From: Xiphias gladius
Lineage: Eukaryota; Chordata; Actinopteri; Istiophoriformes; Xiphiidae
Reading direction: 5' to 3'
DNA length: 64,000 nt
NCBI RefSeq assembly: GCF_016859285.1
Contig: NC_053403.1
Location: 24,053,948 to 24,117,947 of the forward strand
Position numbers and translations under genes: made by a program
The notes under the pieces: generated by a model
The model's input: only the letters and a program-made list of their open reading frames with translations
Databases searched by the model: none
Told to the model about the DNA's origin: nothing
In this document: positions 24,171 to 36,800 of the stretch, one piece after another
Numbering within the stretch: the stretch's first letter is position 1
How the letters are laid out: each line of letters starts with the position of its first letter

Positions 24171-26229
24171 TCAACTTTTCACTTAGAAGAGGAAAAATGT
24201 GTCATTTCTTCTTTAAAAATTACATAGTTAAAACATACACAAGAAAGTTATATTCAGTAGATTGGTGTGATGTTTGCTGAGCTCCCAGTTAGATTTCAAT
24301 GACCTCATGAACTGTCCATCAGTGCAACCCTCAGGACAAACTTGACATTTTTAGCCTACTCCTGGTAAGGGTCTGAGAATAACAAAATCATCAGAATGGT
24401 GTTTGTTCCTTGCAACACTTTTGTGTTCAGGATGCAATGAACATTGCAGCCTTTTTTTCTTTTGCTTTACAGATCAGTTAATGGCCACCTTCTGTTTGGC
24501 ATATAAAAGAGCACTACACACTATATACTATTTGCTGAGCAAAACTTATTGCATCTGTAAACTGTAAACTAAGATCCACTCATGTCAGCTTCCCCTGCAG
24601 AAAAATGTATCCAAACTGAAAAACCTGTCAAGTGCAATTTGATTTTTCTGATCAGACACTGTGTGCCCATGTAATTTCCCCCAAGATCATTACTGACAGT
24701 GCACAGTGACCTTCAGTCTAAAGCATCTGCAAATGCCTGGCCTTTGCGAAAAAGACATTTTCTCTTCTCTCTTCCGGCAATGCTGCTCCCCTCTGGCTGT
24801 CCCATCAAAACATTCCACTGTCTCGAAGCCCTACAAAGAGAAAAAAGCAGAATGTATTTAGGTCACACTGTATAAGCATCTTTTTATAGACAAAATAAAT
24901 ACCTTCTGCACTTTCCTGTCAGGAGTAATCTTTCCTGGCAGGAGCAAAGGTGTCATTTCACAAGTGAGCATCATGAGCAGCACCTTAGATTAGAAACCTC
25001 CAGTAACTGTAGAATTTACATCATTATTCACAAAGGAAAGTGGATTTTTATTTTCTCTATAGAACTGTATAGGCCTCTCTCTATTGTATCGTATAATTAA
25101 TATGCACACACAAAGTAGTGGCTTTGGCCCAGTGCATAGTTTATGAAAATAAACTGCTCCATAATTGATAAATCTGCACGAACCGCATTTTGTGCTCACG
25201 GCCTGGCACAGCTGTTGTGTTTGTAGCTTCTTGACAAGGCATACAATTAATTTCTATGTATGCTTATAAATAAGTCATAAAGAATGGGCAGAAAGTGGTA
25301 CTCTCCATTTATTAGTAGAACAGAGTGGGATCCTGAGAGCTGCTATGTGTACCTGCAGGTCAAAGACTTTGAAAACTCTATCTATACATTCTATACAAGA
25401 ATTTCCATTTTAATCAGTTTGACTGTTCAGTCTTTAAAACAAGACTATGTAACTTTTCTCAACAGTACTGTGGCCTAAGTGACAGTACCGTTTGCTAAAC
25501 CTGTCCATCGAACAGTGACTGTCCAGTCATAGTTTAGCAAGTGTAACTAGGCCCAGCAGGTATGCCTATCTTGGGGCTCTGCTAAGGGTGATATTCAGTA
25601 CCTCAACAGTTTTGAGGGTCTTTTTTTAATCATCTTTCGACACATAAAAATATATGAGCAAAATAGTAAGGAGTAGATTAACATGTGTTTGTCTGCTCTG
25701 ACATAAGCCACAAGCATAAGCACACCAAGCTAACCTATTACCTACAGCAGTAAAATGGCTTTACAACTACACTGTAGCTAACAACATTATTTTGTGGGAT
25801 TACAGGTTATATTTAACTGTATTATCGTCATGTCTGTAAGGATCAAATGTATATTTAAAACCCTTTTTCAGGGCTCCGGTTTTCGTACAAGTCAGCTGGA
25901 GAAAAAATGCAAGTCAAGGAAACATTATTTCAAAAATTACTATCAATTAATAATGGTTAAAACAGCACAGACATGAATGCCTACCATTGTTCAAAGTAAA
26001 TAAACTCAACTTTACTGAATATAATGTTATATTGTAAATGCAGAGTATTTTTAACTGTCGCACGGCCAAATCTGCAATCATGCAACCGTACTGAAGTGTC
26101 TGGTCATGTAAATGGAAGTCCTTCCGATCTCTTCTATCTATACCATATGACATGAATGTGGCATTAGTGAAGTGTCTTTCATTTTTTGCTAAAACATAGT
26201 GTATAAGTAACACAAGTAGATAAGAATCT
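24171..26229. other. No gene seen
   Basis: AT-rich sequence with short frames only. Confidence 0.5.
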
Positions 26230-26400
26230 ATAATTCAGCAAACTGACTCAGTAATGTCAGTTGTACAGTAACATCCATCTATCTTTAAAAGCTAAATTTA
26301 GCTAACATTAGCCACGAAAAGGTACTAGTCATACCAGTTCAAGTAAGACTGTAGCAGCAAAACACCTGACTTAATTGAATTAATCAAGGGTGCAAGATTT
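26230..26400 (+). repeat. Duplicated segment, copy 2
   Basis: Direct copy of 23990-24170 with about 25-30% divergence by eye, for example AAACTGACTCAGTAATGTCAG and AGACTGTAGCAGCAAAACACC. Confidence 0.6.
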
Positions 26401-27461
26401 CATTATCTGGGAATTTAAAAAAAATGTTTTTTCTTTGAAAAGCTAAAGTCATAATATCTTATTTTCTTGGTATAAATGACACACACTGAAAGAAGGTGGA
26501 TTACATTACTATCAAAATGGTGTGTCTAAAAAAATACTGAAGAGAATTTATATCCATTGGAAACAATTGAATTTATTTCTCCCACTTGTTTCAGAGATAC
26601 AGGATGTAATGAAAAACATTTCTTTTCCAAATGGGACTCCTCAAACACAAGGCTGGCCCCTGGCTAACTGGCTTTAATCTTCTGCTTTGTCAGACTGATG
26701 GAATTGCAATTGCTCTGCTGGTCTCCCTTCAGAAGTCACCACAAGGCAATATGAGTGAAATGTTTTCCACTCACACTGGGGCCAAAACCTCTCTCTACTT
26801 ATTTATGAGATGCTGTGGAGGATCTGCTTTATTGGTAATGGTAGGCAGTTTTAAAGGCTGGATTAGAGTGCAATTGGCCCTTTTGTAATAGTGCTATGAC
26901 TTCTGTATAGATCTGTTATTCCATAATGTGATTTACCCAGTCACACTGTGGTAAGTTTGCAGATGCAGGAAGGACTGAAGGTATCGATCCACAAAAAACA
27001 GTCTTTTCTTTAATTAGAGTGAGACAAACTTTTCAATGCTTCATCTGTATGAAAAGATACAGTGCCCTCTCTTGGAGGAGGACATTAATTCTTGTTGCAT
27101 GTTCTTTGAAGGTCAAAAGAGCAATAAGCATTAACATAATGTGACCATCCGTACACTTTGTTTTTTTTTAAGTCCATATCTGAACCTCCTGTTTGAAGAT
27201 TTTTTTATGGATGGAGATTTTAAAGTGCACTTTCATTGAGGTCGAGAAATAACAAACCAAAAAAATGCTAAAGCTAAGATAAACAACCAGATAATTTTCT
27301 CAGGGGTTGACGAAGACCAAAACGTGGTTAAATGTTTGACTTGCATTCGTCGGGCAGGAATTCCAATTATTACGTTGTTGGTATTGCTACCAATGTTACT
27401 TAAGCATTCTTTCTCAGCCCTTGATGTATATTTAAATAATTAAATTAATATCATAAATGTA

Positions 27462-27542
27462 CAACAACTAGTCGACTAATGGCTGGAACTAACTACTACT
27501 AGTTGACTAGAAAAATCTTTGGTTGGGGGTAGCCCTAAAAAT
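27462..27542 (-). repeat. hAT-like terminal fragment
   Basis: ACTAGTCGACTAAT...CTAGTTGACTAG...GGTAGCCCTAAA ends with the inverse of a TTTAGGGCT terminus, as in many fish hAT elements. No transposase is present. Confidence 0.5.
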
Positions 27543-27803
27543 AACACTGATGTTCCTCCGTTTACGCTGGATGTGTAAATAAAGCAACTGTTAGCCAACA
27601 TGCTCGCCATAAAAAACTGTATATGCCAATGCCCCCCCCCCGTCTAAATTCTGTTATTTCAATGTCAATTTTTATATTTTTGGGCGCAGCGTAACGTGCA
27701 GTAAATACGACATCCGACATAGTATTATCGTATAAAGTTGTGCCGAATGTGTTAGCAAACATTTGCCTTGATTACACATTAGCAGTCATTCCGAGTCATT
27801 TTT

Positions 27804-28010
27804 CTAGCCAGCTGATAAACTTAAGTCCAATATTCACTATTGTTCTCTTTAGCTGCTAAATGTTCTACCATTCACCAGCTAGTTGCTAACTTTAACTGTC
27901 TGCTGCTAGCCAGCTGATAAACTTAAATCCAATATTCACTATTGTTCTCTTTAGCTGCTAAATGTTCTACCATTCATCAGCTAGTTGCTAACTTTAACTG
28001 TCTGCTGTTT
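27804..28010 (+). repeat. Tandem duplication, two 102-base units
   Basis: Two head-to-tail copies (27804-27905 and 27906-28007) differ at only a few positions, such as AAGTCCAAT against AAATCCAAT and TTCACCAGC against TTCATCAGC. This points to a recent duplication. Confidence 0.9.
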
Positions 28011-29148
28011 GGTGCTGGACAGCTAGCGTACAATCGGATTTTCAGAGCTTTTTCTTTTTTCGTGCACAAAATTGATGTGAAAAGAAAAACAGGGAATTGA
28101 TAAATTAAATAAATTTTCAAAAAAAGTGACATGAAAAAAGAAAAAAAGGGAGAAAAGGTGATGGATAGATGTGTGAAAATAGTGACAGTAAGAAAATAGC
28201 AGAGTATAATAAAGGTACAAAAAGACAAAAAGCCAAATTTTGTATTTAAATAAATAAAGTAAATTTAACAGAAATACAGTATGTAACTTAGGAGCTTTAG
28301 CATCTTCATTTTCGTTATTATCATTATCCCCAGCATGCAGACCACAACTAGACTACTGGCTCCATTACCACCCCTGCTACTACTATTCCCATTACTACTA
28401 GTAATAATAATCATAATAATAATAGTAACAATAAGAACAGTAACAATTATCATAAACTCACCAGCACATGCAATAATTTAAATGAAGAATAATGAGGAAT
28501 CAGTAATAATAATAATCAGTGATACATTAATAAAGTAATTGGATTGGGCTTTAAAGTGAGAGTTAGAAAGAAGAGAAAAGAGAAATTAAAAAATGGACAG
28601 GAAAAGAACCCTCCAAAAGTAGGAGACTGTGAAAAGGAGTCAGCATTATGAGGATTTAGTTTGGGGCAGGAGGGATGGAGGTGAGCAAAAGGAGAAGAAT
28701 ATATGTTGTATTTGTTGTTGTATTTGCTGTGGCATGTGGGATTCATGCATTGAGGTTTTTTAAGTGGGTAAGAATAGGAGAGGAGAGTTTGGCTGTCTTG
28801 TTCCTGAGGGAGTTGGATCAATTCAGTATTCTCTTAAAAGGTTTTTTCCATTGAACAGTTTCAAAATGAAACTTTACATATTAAACATTCCTTTTTCAAA
28901 GCTGGGCCCCTACAGATTGCCTGTACATTGGATCAAATCTGATTCTTGAGTTGTCAGAAATAAATAAATAAATGTAACAAAGCGGTGGTTGGCGGGTGAG
29001 CATTTTCTCTAATGGCACTGCAGCACTTTTCAGGCGTGTGTGAGTGTGGCTTAATCACTTGTAAGACTTGATTGAGTGTGTGTTAATAAACATTATGCTG
29101 TCTCTCTCCCCCTGGTGATTAGTGGTTTATGTGCTCTGCTCTCTGCAG
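28011..29148. other. hs3st5 upstream flank
   Basis: AT-rich with ATA/AAT low-complexity sequence at about 28310-28530. It may be intron between non-coding and coding exons of hs3st5. No exon was recognised. Confidence 0.4.
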
Positions 29149-29183
29149 GCTGAAGACGCAGTCCTGAAGATTGATGGAGGGCC
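29149..29183 (+). other. hs3st5: Probable 5'UTR part of first coding exon of hs3st5
   Basis: A pyrimidine-rich tract ending in CTGCAG at 29143-29148 looks like a splice acceptor 35 bases before the hs3st5 start codon. This suggests that the ATG exon is not the first exon and that one or more non-coding 5' exons lie further upstream, as in mammalian HS3ST5. No upstream exon or promoter could be located by eye. Confidence 0.5.
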
Positions 29184-31128
29184 ATGCTATTCCAACAGCA
29201 GGCATTGCTGAGACAGAAGCTCTTCGTTCTGGGCAGCCTTGCTATCGGAAGTGTTCTTTATCTCGTGGCCAGGGTTGGGACCTTGGATAGGTAAGTTATC
29301 ACTATCACATTTTGGGAAATACTGCATCTTTATTATAAGTTATTTAAGTTTATCCGGAATATCTTATTTTTTAAACTCGATTATTTTTTTTCACACTTGA
29401 TGTTATTGAATAATATGACACGGTTTAAGTGAATCTGTTAATCAATGTAGGCAATCCTCCACTGCATGAAATTGTTTAAATGTGCTGCTTCATACAAAAA
29501 CTGGGCCGTTCGTAGGACAAAAAGTAATGTTTTTACCCTGCATTGCCTCTTCCCAGACATGTACCCGGGAGGTTAGGTTATGCCAATTCTCCCAAATGAG
29601 GAAAAGTTTGTACTCTATATATACAGTGAGCAAACACTACAAAACTAAAACAACACTATGAAAAGTGATGGCCTAATTTTCAAAAGATTTCTATGGAGTT
29701 TTATTTTCAGCTAATTAGTAGAAAAATTTCCCCATACTTATTTGGGTTGTGTTTGACGTGTATTATTTTCTTTTACGAAAGGGTAAGTTTTTGAATTGTA
29801 ATTATTATTAATCATTTTAATTAAGGCCACATTAATCAAAACTTTATAATAACAAATTGCTTAAATGACTATGTGCGATCACTTGTGGTGATGAAAAATG
29901 CCTGTCGAGATAGCTGGTAAATATTCCAAATGTGCCTGTGCAAAGGTGGGAGCTGGAAGTTCTCGGACAAGTTAAAGCTGCATTAATCAATATCTTAAAT
30001 AAACAATAGGTCAAAAGACTATGTGTAATGTGGCTGTTAAGCATTAAAAAAATAAACCTTAAATAAAATCTTGCATTCTAGTACTTTAACCTAGCCAAAA
30101 ATTCCTTTTGTTGTCCTTTTATTTAAGAATCCTCGTTATAAATAAGTTATTTTTGTGTCTTTTTCATTTCTCTTTTGTTTTTTCTCTTTTTTCTCAGGCT
30201 ACAGCCCATTTGCCCCATTGAAAGCAGACTGACTGCCCCTGAGCCAGAGCAAATCCCTCTCCGTACCCTGCAGTTTAAGCGAGGCCTGCTCCATGAATTA
30301 CGTAAGGGCAATGCCACCAAAGAGCAGATCCGCCTTCAAAACCTGGTCCAGCAGCTGCCTCAGGCCATCATCATCGGGGTGCGCAAAGGGGGCACCCGTG
30401 CCCTGCTGGAGATGCTCAACCTGCATCCGGCAGTGGTCAAGGCTTCACAGGAGATCCACTTCTTTGACAATGACCAAAACTACGCCCGGGGTATCGACTG
30501 GTACAGAGGGAAAATGCCCTTCTCCTTCCCTCATCAGATCACCATTGAGAAGAGCCCTGCCTACTTCATCACAGAGGAGGTCCCTGAACGCATCTTCAAG
30601 ATGAACTCCTCCATCAAGCTTCTGATCATCGTCCGCGAGCCCACCACCAGAGCTGTATCTGACTACACGCAAGTTCTGGAGGGCAAGGAGCGCAAAAACA
30701 AGACCTACCACAAGTTTGAGAAGCTTGCTATCGACGCTAACACCTGCGAGGTTAACACAAAGTACAAAGCTGTCCGGACCAGCATCTACACCAAACATTT
30801 GGAGCGCTGGCTGAAGTACTTTCCTGTGGAGCAGTTCCACATCGTGGATGGGGACCGCCTTATCACGGACCCGCTGCCGGAGCTGCAGCTCGTCGAGCGC
30901 TTCCTCAACTTACCCTCAAGGATCAGCCAATATAACCTGTACTTCAATGCCACCAGGGGATTTTACTGTCTGCGATTTAACATTGTCTTCAACAAGTGCC
31001 TGGCAGGCAGCAAGGGCCGCATCCATCCAGAGGTGGACCCCTCAGTGGTGACTAAATTGCAGAAGTTCTTTCACCCCTTCAATCAGAAGTTTTACCAGAT
31101 CACTGGTAGAACATTCAACTGGCCATGA
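29184..31128 (+). CDS. hs3st5: Heparan sulfate glucosamine 3-O-sulfotransferase 5, two coding exons
   Basis: This enzyme transfers sulfate from PAPS to the 3-OH of glucosamine in heparan sulfate, acting as a type II membrane protein in the Golgi. The coding exons are 29184-29290 and 30198-31128, joined across a GT-AG intron with the split codon AG|G. They give 345 aa, against 346 for human HS3ST5. Seen in the sequence: a short cytoplasmic N-terminus (MLFQQQ), one membrane segment at about residues 13-32, the 5'-phosphosulfate loop GVRKGGT at 96-102, the likely catalytic glutamate in QEIHFFD (E121), the 3'-phosphate motif REPTTRAVSDY at about 182-192, and two C-terminal cysteines (FYCLRF, NKCLAG) expected to form the family disulfide. 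The N-terminus, including LDRLQPICPI across the junction, matches HS3ST5 rather than other HS3ST members. The start is the ATG that gives this conserved N-terminus; an ATG 10 bases upstream is out of frame. It lies upstream of hdac2 in the same direction. Confidence 0.96.
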
Positions 31129-31292
31129 AGAGCTTTGAACTTCACTGAGATTCATTGGATTGGTGTTTTTTTTTAAATCCCACGCTACAAAATCTCAAAA
31201 GATATTAATAGCACTTTGACTGAATTTAATACAACGACTGTGTGACCAAATATAAAAGGAACTTGATGTAAGCTTGTTTTTATGTGTGTGAA

Positions 31293-31298
31293 AATAAA
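31293..31298 (+). promoter_or_regulatory. Candidate poly(A) signal of hs3st5
   Basis: AATAAA lies 165 bases after the hs3st5 stop codon in AT-rich sequence. It would give a short 3'UTR. Later A-rich sites could extend it. Confidence 0.45.
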
Positions 31299-31299
31299 A

Positions 31300-33400
31300 C
31301 AAAATGGTTTGAGTGGTTTGACTAAAAGATTCAGTTCAAAGCACTTGATCTTGCAAATTAATTCACCTGTCTTTCAATGTTTCCCGTCAAGAAAAAAAAA
31401 CCCAGTACTGAACTGTGATTAACTAAAGAGATTATTTTTGTTGCTTTTTAAAAGACTATCAAATACTGACATTCAAGCTGTTAAGATAGGCTTTAAGTGT
31501 GATGCTTTTTCATGATAAAACCTCTTAAAAGATGGAAAAATGACATCTTACGAACAAAGAAATTGCTGATTTGTTCCCCATCATGTTGTTTATTTGACCA
31601 AAACTGCATGTGCAATCAAGATGCCAATACATCATTATAGGATCCCGTATTAGTTAGTTGTCTTCTGTTGTCGTTTCATAATGTTTTTCACTACATTTTA
31701 TCTTTAATTCATGGTGTGATCAATCCATTAGAAGGTGACCTCTAATCCTCAACCCAGCATTATCCAGAAAAGGATCATCAGAATAGAATTAAGGTTTCAA
31801 GTTTGACTCAAAACCTTCAAAGCATTTGAGACTTGAGCTTGTGTTTTATTGTAAGTATGCTGTTTCTTCCCCTACAGCTTTTTCATTGGTTTGCAAAATA
31901 CCCGGCAAAAAGCCATAGTGAAAAAAAAAAGTTGTCCTTTGATGATTCTTGTCAGACCAACTGCTTATTCTAAGATGATTAACAATATCTATCTGCTTCT
32001 GTGCAAATATTCATTCTGTATCATGTGTGTTGTTAAAAAAATGCTAAATTAAAAGAATGTGTAGACATTTGTCAACTGATTTATATCGTACTGTTGTTCA
32101 TCTTTTGCTATAGAAAGGAATAATTTCACATTTTGGGTAATAGATGAGAAGATTGATACCACTCACGCCTGTGTTAGCTGGAGTCTGGAGGCTATTAGCC
32201 TAGCTGTTGAACTTTGGACAGGGCCAGGCTAACTCTTTTCCCCTGATTCCAATCTTTATGCTAAGCTAGGCTAATCACCTCTTGACTCCAGCTCTGTACG
32301 TAACACACAGAAATGGGAGTGGTAATAATCTTCTCATCTAACTCTCAAAAGGAAGCATATTTCTCAAAATGTTGAACTATACCTTTAACTTGTTAAAAAC
32401 TGTATATAAAATTCATAAAAGTACACTGAAACACATTTTGTTCAACTGCAGATAAATCATGATTATGTCTGGACAGAGAAAAATGCCACATATACAGTAT
32501 ATAAGCAGAAGGGTTTGTATCTTTTGTATGTTAGATACAAGACCGGTGATCCTTCAGAATTTTTGGGTTTTAAGTTGGATGTGTCAGAAAGTAACCACAG
32601 GGATAACATGGGAAAAGTGGGCAGTGCTCCAGGGCATCAAACCTTGAGGGACCCTGAAGGCACAAGGTTTTACATCTGGTTTGTGGTAATTTGATTAATT
32701 TAAATCCAATGAACTTTATATCCAGCGAGGTAAAAGCTCTTGGGGGTTGTGAAACACTTCAGCAAAGTATAAACTGAAATGCTGAGGATCTGAAGGACCC
32801 TAATCTATCTTGCAAACAGGCCCCTGCGTTAAAGACTTATTATATCACTTGATATTGTGCTCATATTGTGCATAAAAATTTCAGCGACGAAGTGCCAGTT
32901 GGTTTCTGAGCCAAATATACTGTCATTTGTAGTCTGCAGTGCGCACTGTACCAGATGGGTACTCGAGGAAACAGGATAAATAAAAACTGCAGAAACAGGG
33001 AGAAACTGGGTGACAGTGAGGGCCCAGATCTTAATTTTACTTTAGCGCCCCCAGGTTAGTCCAGGTTAGTCCAGTCCTGACTCTGCCCCAGGGACCGTTA
33101 GCAAAACCCTTCCTGTTTTGCTTGGAGGTTGACCCTGACCTCCCAGACCTTCTCTACAAGCACCAAGTGAATAGGTATTGAAAGTGTACCTGGTGCATGA
33201 GATAGGACATACAGTACGACCATTCGATGCCTGGCTGTGAGCAGACACAGCCAGGTGAGATTTAAACATAGTATTTGCCTTACAGTGTTTTTCTAAGTCA
33301 CTTGTTGTGGACCGGGGGCAGAGCAGAATGTAACAAAGATAATGCTGACATCTAGTGTTGTGTCTCAGCAGTAAATAAAGTGCGGCGGATTCGTGCCTTC
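31300..33400. other. hs3st5-hdac2 intergenic or extended 3'UTR sequence
   Basis: No coding signal was seen. The first part is AT-rich and may be an extended hs3st5 3'UTR. A MITE-like element (32113-32390) is listed separately. The remainder up to the hairpin at 33401 looks unique. Confidence 0.5.
32113..32390. mobile_element. Short inverted-repeat (MITE-like) element
   Basis: The ends are imperfect inverted repeats: the left end has GGAATAATTTCACATTTTGG, and the right end reads as the complement of ACATTTTGAG...TATAGTTCAA. Inside, GATGAGAAGATTGATACCACTC near the left is mirrored by GAGTGGTAATAATCTTCTCATC near the right. There is no coding capacity. A related, partial copy is at about 10990-11170. 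I could not assign a superfamily. Confidence 0.6.
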
Positions 33401-33537
33401 ATTGTGTTGGAGCTCCTAATGAAGAAGTAGTAATTATTTTAACACTTCTTCATAAGGAGCTCCAACACAATCAAGAAGTAGTAACACTTCTTCATAAGGA
33501 GCTCCAACACAATGAAGAAGTAGTAATTATTTTAACA
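33401..33537. repeat. Hairpin-forming inverted and direct repeats upstream of hdac2
   Basis: Arms at 33401-33428 and 33444-33471 are complementary over 28 bases with one mismatch (CCTAATG against CCTTATG), around a loop of about 15 bases. The second arm unit (CACTTCTTCATAAGGAGCTC...) recurs as a direct repeat at about 33485-33512. The loop unit (GAAGAAGTAGTAATTATTTT) recurs at 33514-33533. The block ends about 310 bases before the hdac2 start codon. Confidence 0.85.
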
Positions 33538-33599
33538 TTAAGCATGGCAGGGATATTTATATACCTTGTTTCTAAAAATAGGTAATACTCTATGTAGCT

Positions 33600-33847
33600 T
33601 ATCTGTCAGCCCCGCCGGAGTTTGTCGCGGGAACTCTTACCCATACATCTGTCCCATCTTTTCTGCTGCCTGGGGCCCGGGGCCACCTTACAACGTAACA
33701 GCACGCCCCGCCCCGCCCCGGTGGAGTTCCGCCTCCCATTTACTAACGCTCCGTTTCGCAGTGTACTCCTCTGTGTTGATACCGTCCATTCACTTCTCCA
33801 TCTGCTAAAGCCAATTCTAACCAACTTTTTAAAAAACTGATCCAAAC
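33600..33847 (+). promoter_or_regulatory. hdac2: hdac2 promoter and 5'UTR, GC-box rich
   Basis: This stretch is CpG- and GC-rich, unlike the AT-rich flanks. It contains overlapping Sp1-type GC boxes (CCCCGCCCCGCCCCG at about 33706-33720) within 150 bases of the start codon. No TATA box stands out in this GC-rich part, which fits a housekeeping promoter. The transcription start cannot be placed from sequence alone. Confidence 0.7.
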
Positions 33848-36800
33848 ATGGCTTACACGACTGCGGGTGGAACAAAGAAGAAGGTCTGCTACTACTATGA
33901 CGGTACGGGACATCCGGGGTGTCTGAATGGGAAGCCCAAATTGAGGCATCTGGCAGGCTAGCGCTAGCTGCTTAGCTAGTCAGTTTAGCTGGTGCTGCCT
34001 GTAAATGAATGGTGTTAAACACAAGTTAGCTAACGAGTAAGCTCGCCGCTAGCGTTAATGACCATCACTTAAATGGCCTCCATGGTACTATCTAGTGTAA
34101 CCCTGCGTGTGAACTGGTTTAAAAAGCATGTAGCAAACCAAACATGCACTTTACTCCTCATGTAGAACGAGCGAGGGTGTAAAAAATTACGTAAAATAAG
34201 GTTAAATTAATGTTTTATCATGTAATTATCTAGACGTGAACGTGTGTAACAGTGCAATCGCAACACTCACAATCACTGTTTGAGCCATATAATTGCAACC
34301 GTAGACCAGGCTTTGCGCACCGTGTTATTTGTTCGTACCCGGATGAATAACTGAAACTGACGAGAAACTGTAGATCCAGTGTGTCAAAGCTACATTTTTG
34401 GAGCCACGAAGCGAAATGTGAAACTATTTCACGCACAGTTTGCTCAGGCCTAATTGATGTTTAACGTCCCTCAGTGGATCAAGTGTTTCTTTGAGCCCAG
34501 GTAGCAGCATTTCACAGTAGAGGAAACTGTCTTGACCGTCCAAGTGGTACCATGGCCTCCCCCCTAGAGGCATCACTTATTTTTAACCTCAGCAGTTCAG
34601 GTTAATGAGGACTTAATTATTTTCAATTTTTAATATCTTAATAAGCCAAACAGTCAAAAGATTCCATATTGTTGCTTGACTTGGTGGTTTTCATTTCACT
34701 TATGAATTTTTCTCTTTAGATATACAACACAGGCCGTAAAGGATAAGGCGGGCATTCTACATTTTGCCAAATTCCATAAAAAAACCCAAAACAACAGTGA
34801 ACTGTAGAAACCCTTCATTGTTAACTACACAGACAATTGCTAACTCAGATATACTAACTAGGACACTGAATGTGTATTATTTCACTGCTGAAAATAGTCC
34901 CCAACAAATGCATTCTTCACTCCTGTTTAGTTAATGTTTGCTAAAAACTACAGTTCCCAGCTGTTTTATGAAATTGTTGAGCCTTTTTTAAAAAGAAACT
35001 ACATATTTGTGACCCATTTTTAAGGATTTATTTCTTCAGTAGGAACCAACGGCCTTGGGGCTGAGTGCTAAATGTGGGGTAGAGAGGTCAGAAATTATTG
35101 AGAGACAGAGTAGCACATTGTTTGTTTTAGTCTTAAAATGGGATTGGTTGACAGTAAGAAAAAACAGGATAACACCAGCCTTATGCGTCAAGATCACCTT
35201 AGGAGGGCATGTGGAAATGTGAAAAATGTACAATTATTTCAACATTTGTTTTTTTTGATACACAACTGAATGACTTCCTTAGACACAGGCACATTTGAAC
35301 TTGTACTGCAATAGCGTCATTAATGGCCCAGATTTAGGTTATGGAAGAGCTCATTATTAATGAGACTCAATATCATTGGGATATATGTGTATATTAATAC
35401 AATATTTGTAGTGTTATATGAAGTTACATACATAGTTGAAAAAAATATTGTAATATTTGATTCTTGTCAGTATCAGTAAGTCCTCCTTAGTAGACCATAC
35501 GTGATACATGCACGTATCATTGCTTGTGAATGTGCGCTTTAACCCATGTTTATGTTTGCAGGTGACATTGGAAATTATTACTATGGACAGGGGCATCCCA
35601 TGAAACCACATCGCATCCGGATGACTCACAACCTGCTTCTGAATTATGGACTGTACAGGAAAATGGAAATCTATGTATGTTTCTAACCACAAAATGTATT
35701 GTATGCTCTACTGTGGTACCAGAATATCAGATGTTAATAAAATATGATTATAGTGGTCGTCTTCTTCTTTTTTCCCCTAGTTTCATTCAGCTGCTCTATT
35801 TTGTGTTACAGAGACCACACAAAGCCACAGCAGAGGAGATGACAAAATATCACAGTGATGACTACATCAAGTTCCTCCGATCCATACGGCCCGACAACAT
35901 GTCTGAGTTCAGCAAGCAGATGCAGCGCTGTAAGGAGTTTGCGGGCTTCTTGTACAGGGTTCTCAATAGGCATGCAACTAAAAAATTTTTGGCTGGATTG
36001 CAACAGTGGAGCCAGCCCTATAAACGTGAATGTCCTTGACTGAGTGAGTGATGAAGTTACACCATAGGTCAGCTGAATTCCGAGTGACCAAGTGCTGAAG
36101 TTACACTATTGGTTGGCTTGCAGAACGTTGGAGTTTCCCCATTGGCTGTTGCACCTCCAAAATGAATTGGCGCAAACTGTTTCTATTGTGTCATCAGGGG
36201 GGCGTTTACAGGCAGTGTTGATAACTTAGCAACCTCTTTGTCACTAGATTTACCAACTTTTCACACCCTTTTAGCAAATTCTCTTCACTTAAGCACCTAG
36301 CAACAAATCTAGTGACTTTTAGGACAAAGCTTAGCTACTTTCCATAGAAGCGAATTGCCAGTATTGCCCCACGAGAACAAGATCTGGATTTCCCTCCACA
36401 GGCACACGTCTCGGGCTGCAATACAGTCACTATTTCATACTTTTTCTGTTGTCTGATAATAGAAACAGAAAATATGTGAATGAGAACAGGTTTATTGGGA
36501 ATTTGGTAACCATGTAATAATTTATTGTATATGTGAGCACAGACTCTAGGAGAGAAGCAAACAGACGGTCCAGCCATATACTAGGGTTTGACCTAGTCTT
36601 CTTTTAAAGTAGTGCAGTGCCTGTCAAGCCTTTGTCTGATTCTGGTCTGTAGGTGACAGTAATTGATTGGTCACATTGTATGTTTGCTTTATGGTAATTA
36701 ATCAGACCAGCATGGTGCAATGTTGGGGGAAAAAAAACCTGAGTTTTTACAAGCTTGAAATAGCATTAAATGGCTCAACCAGTCATTTTGTGGACACACG

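Noticed and set aside
30293..31051. Extra frames on both strands within hs3st5 exon 2
   Set aside because: They are overlapping shadow frames of the strongly conserved sulfotransferase sequence.
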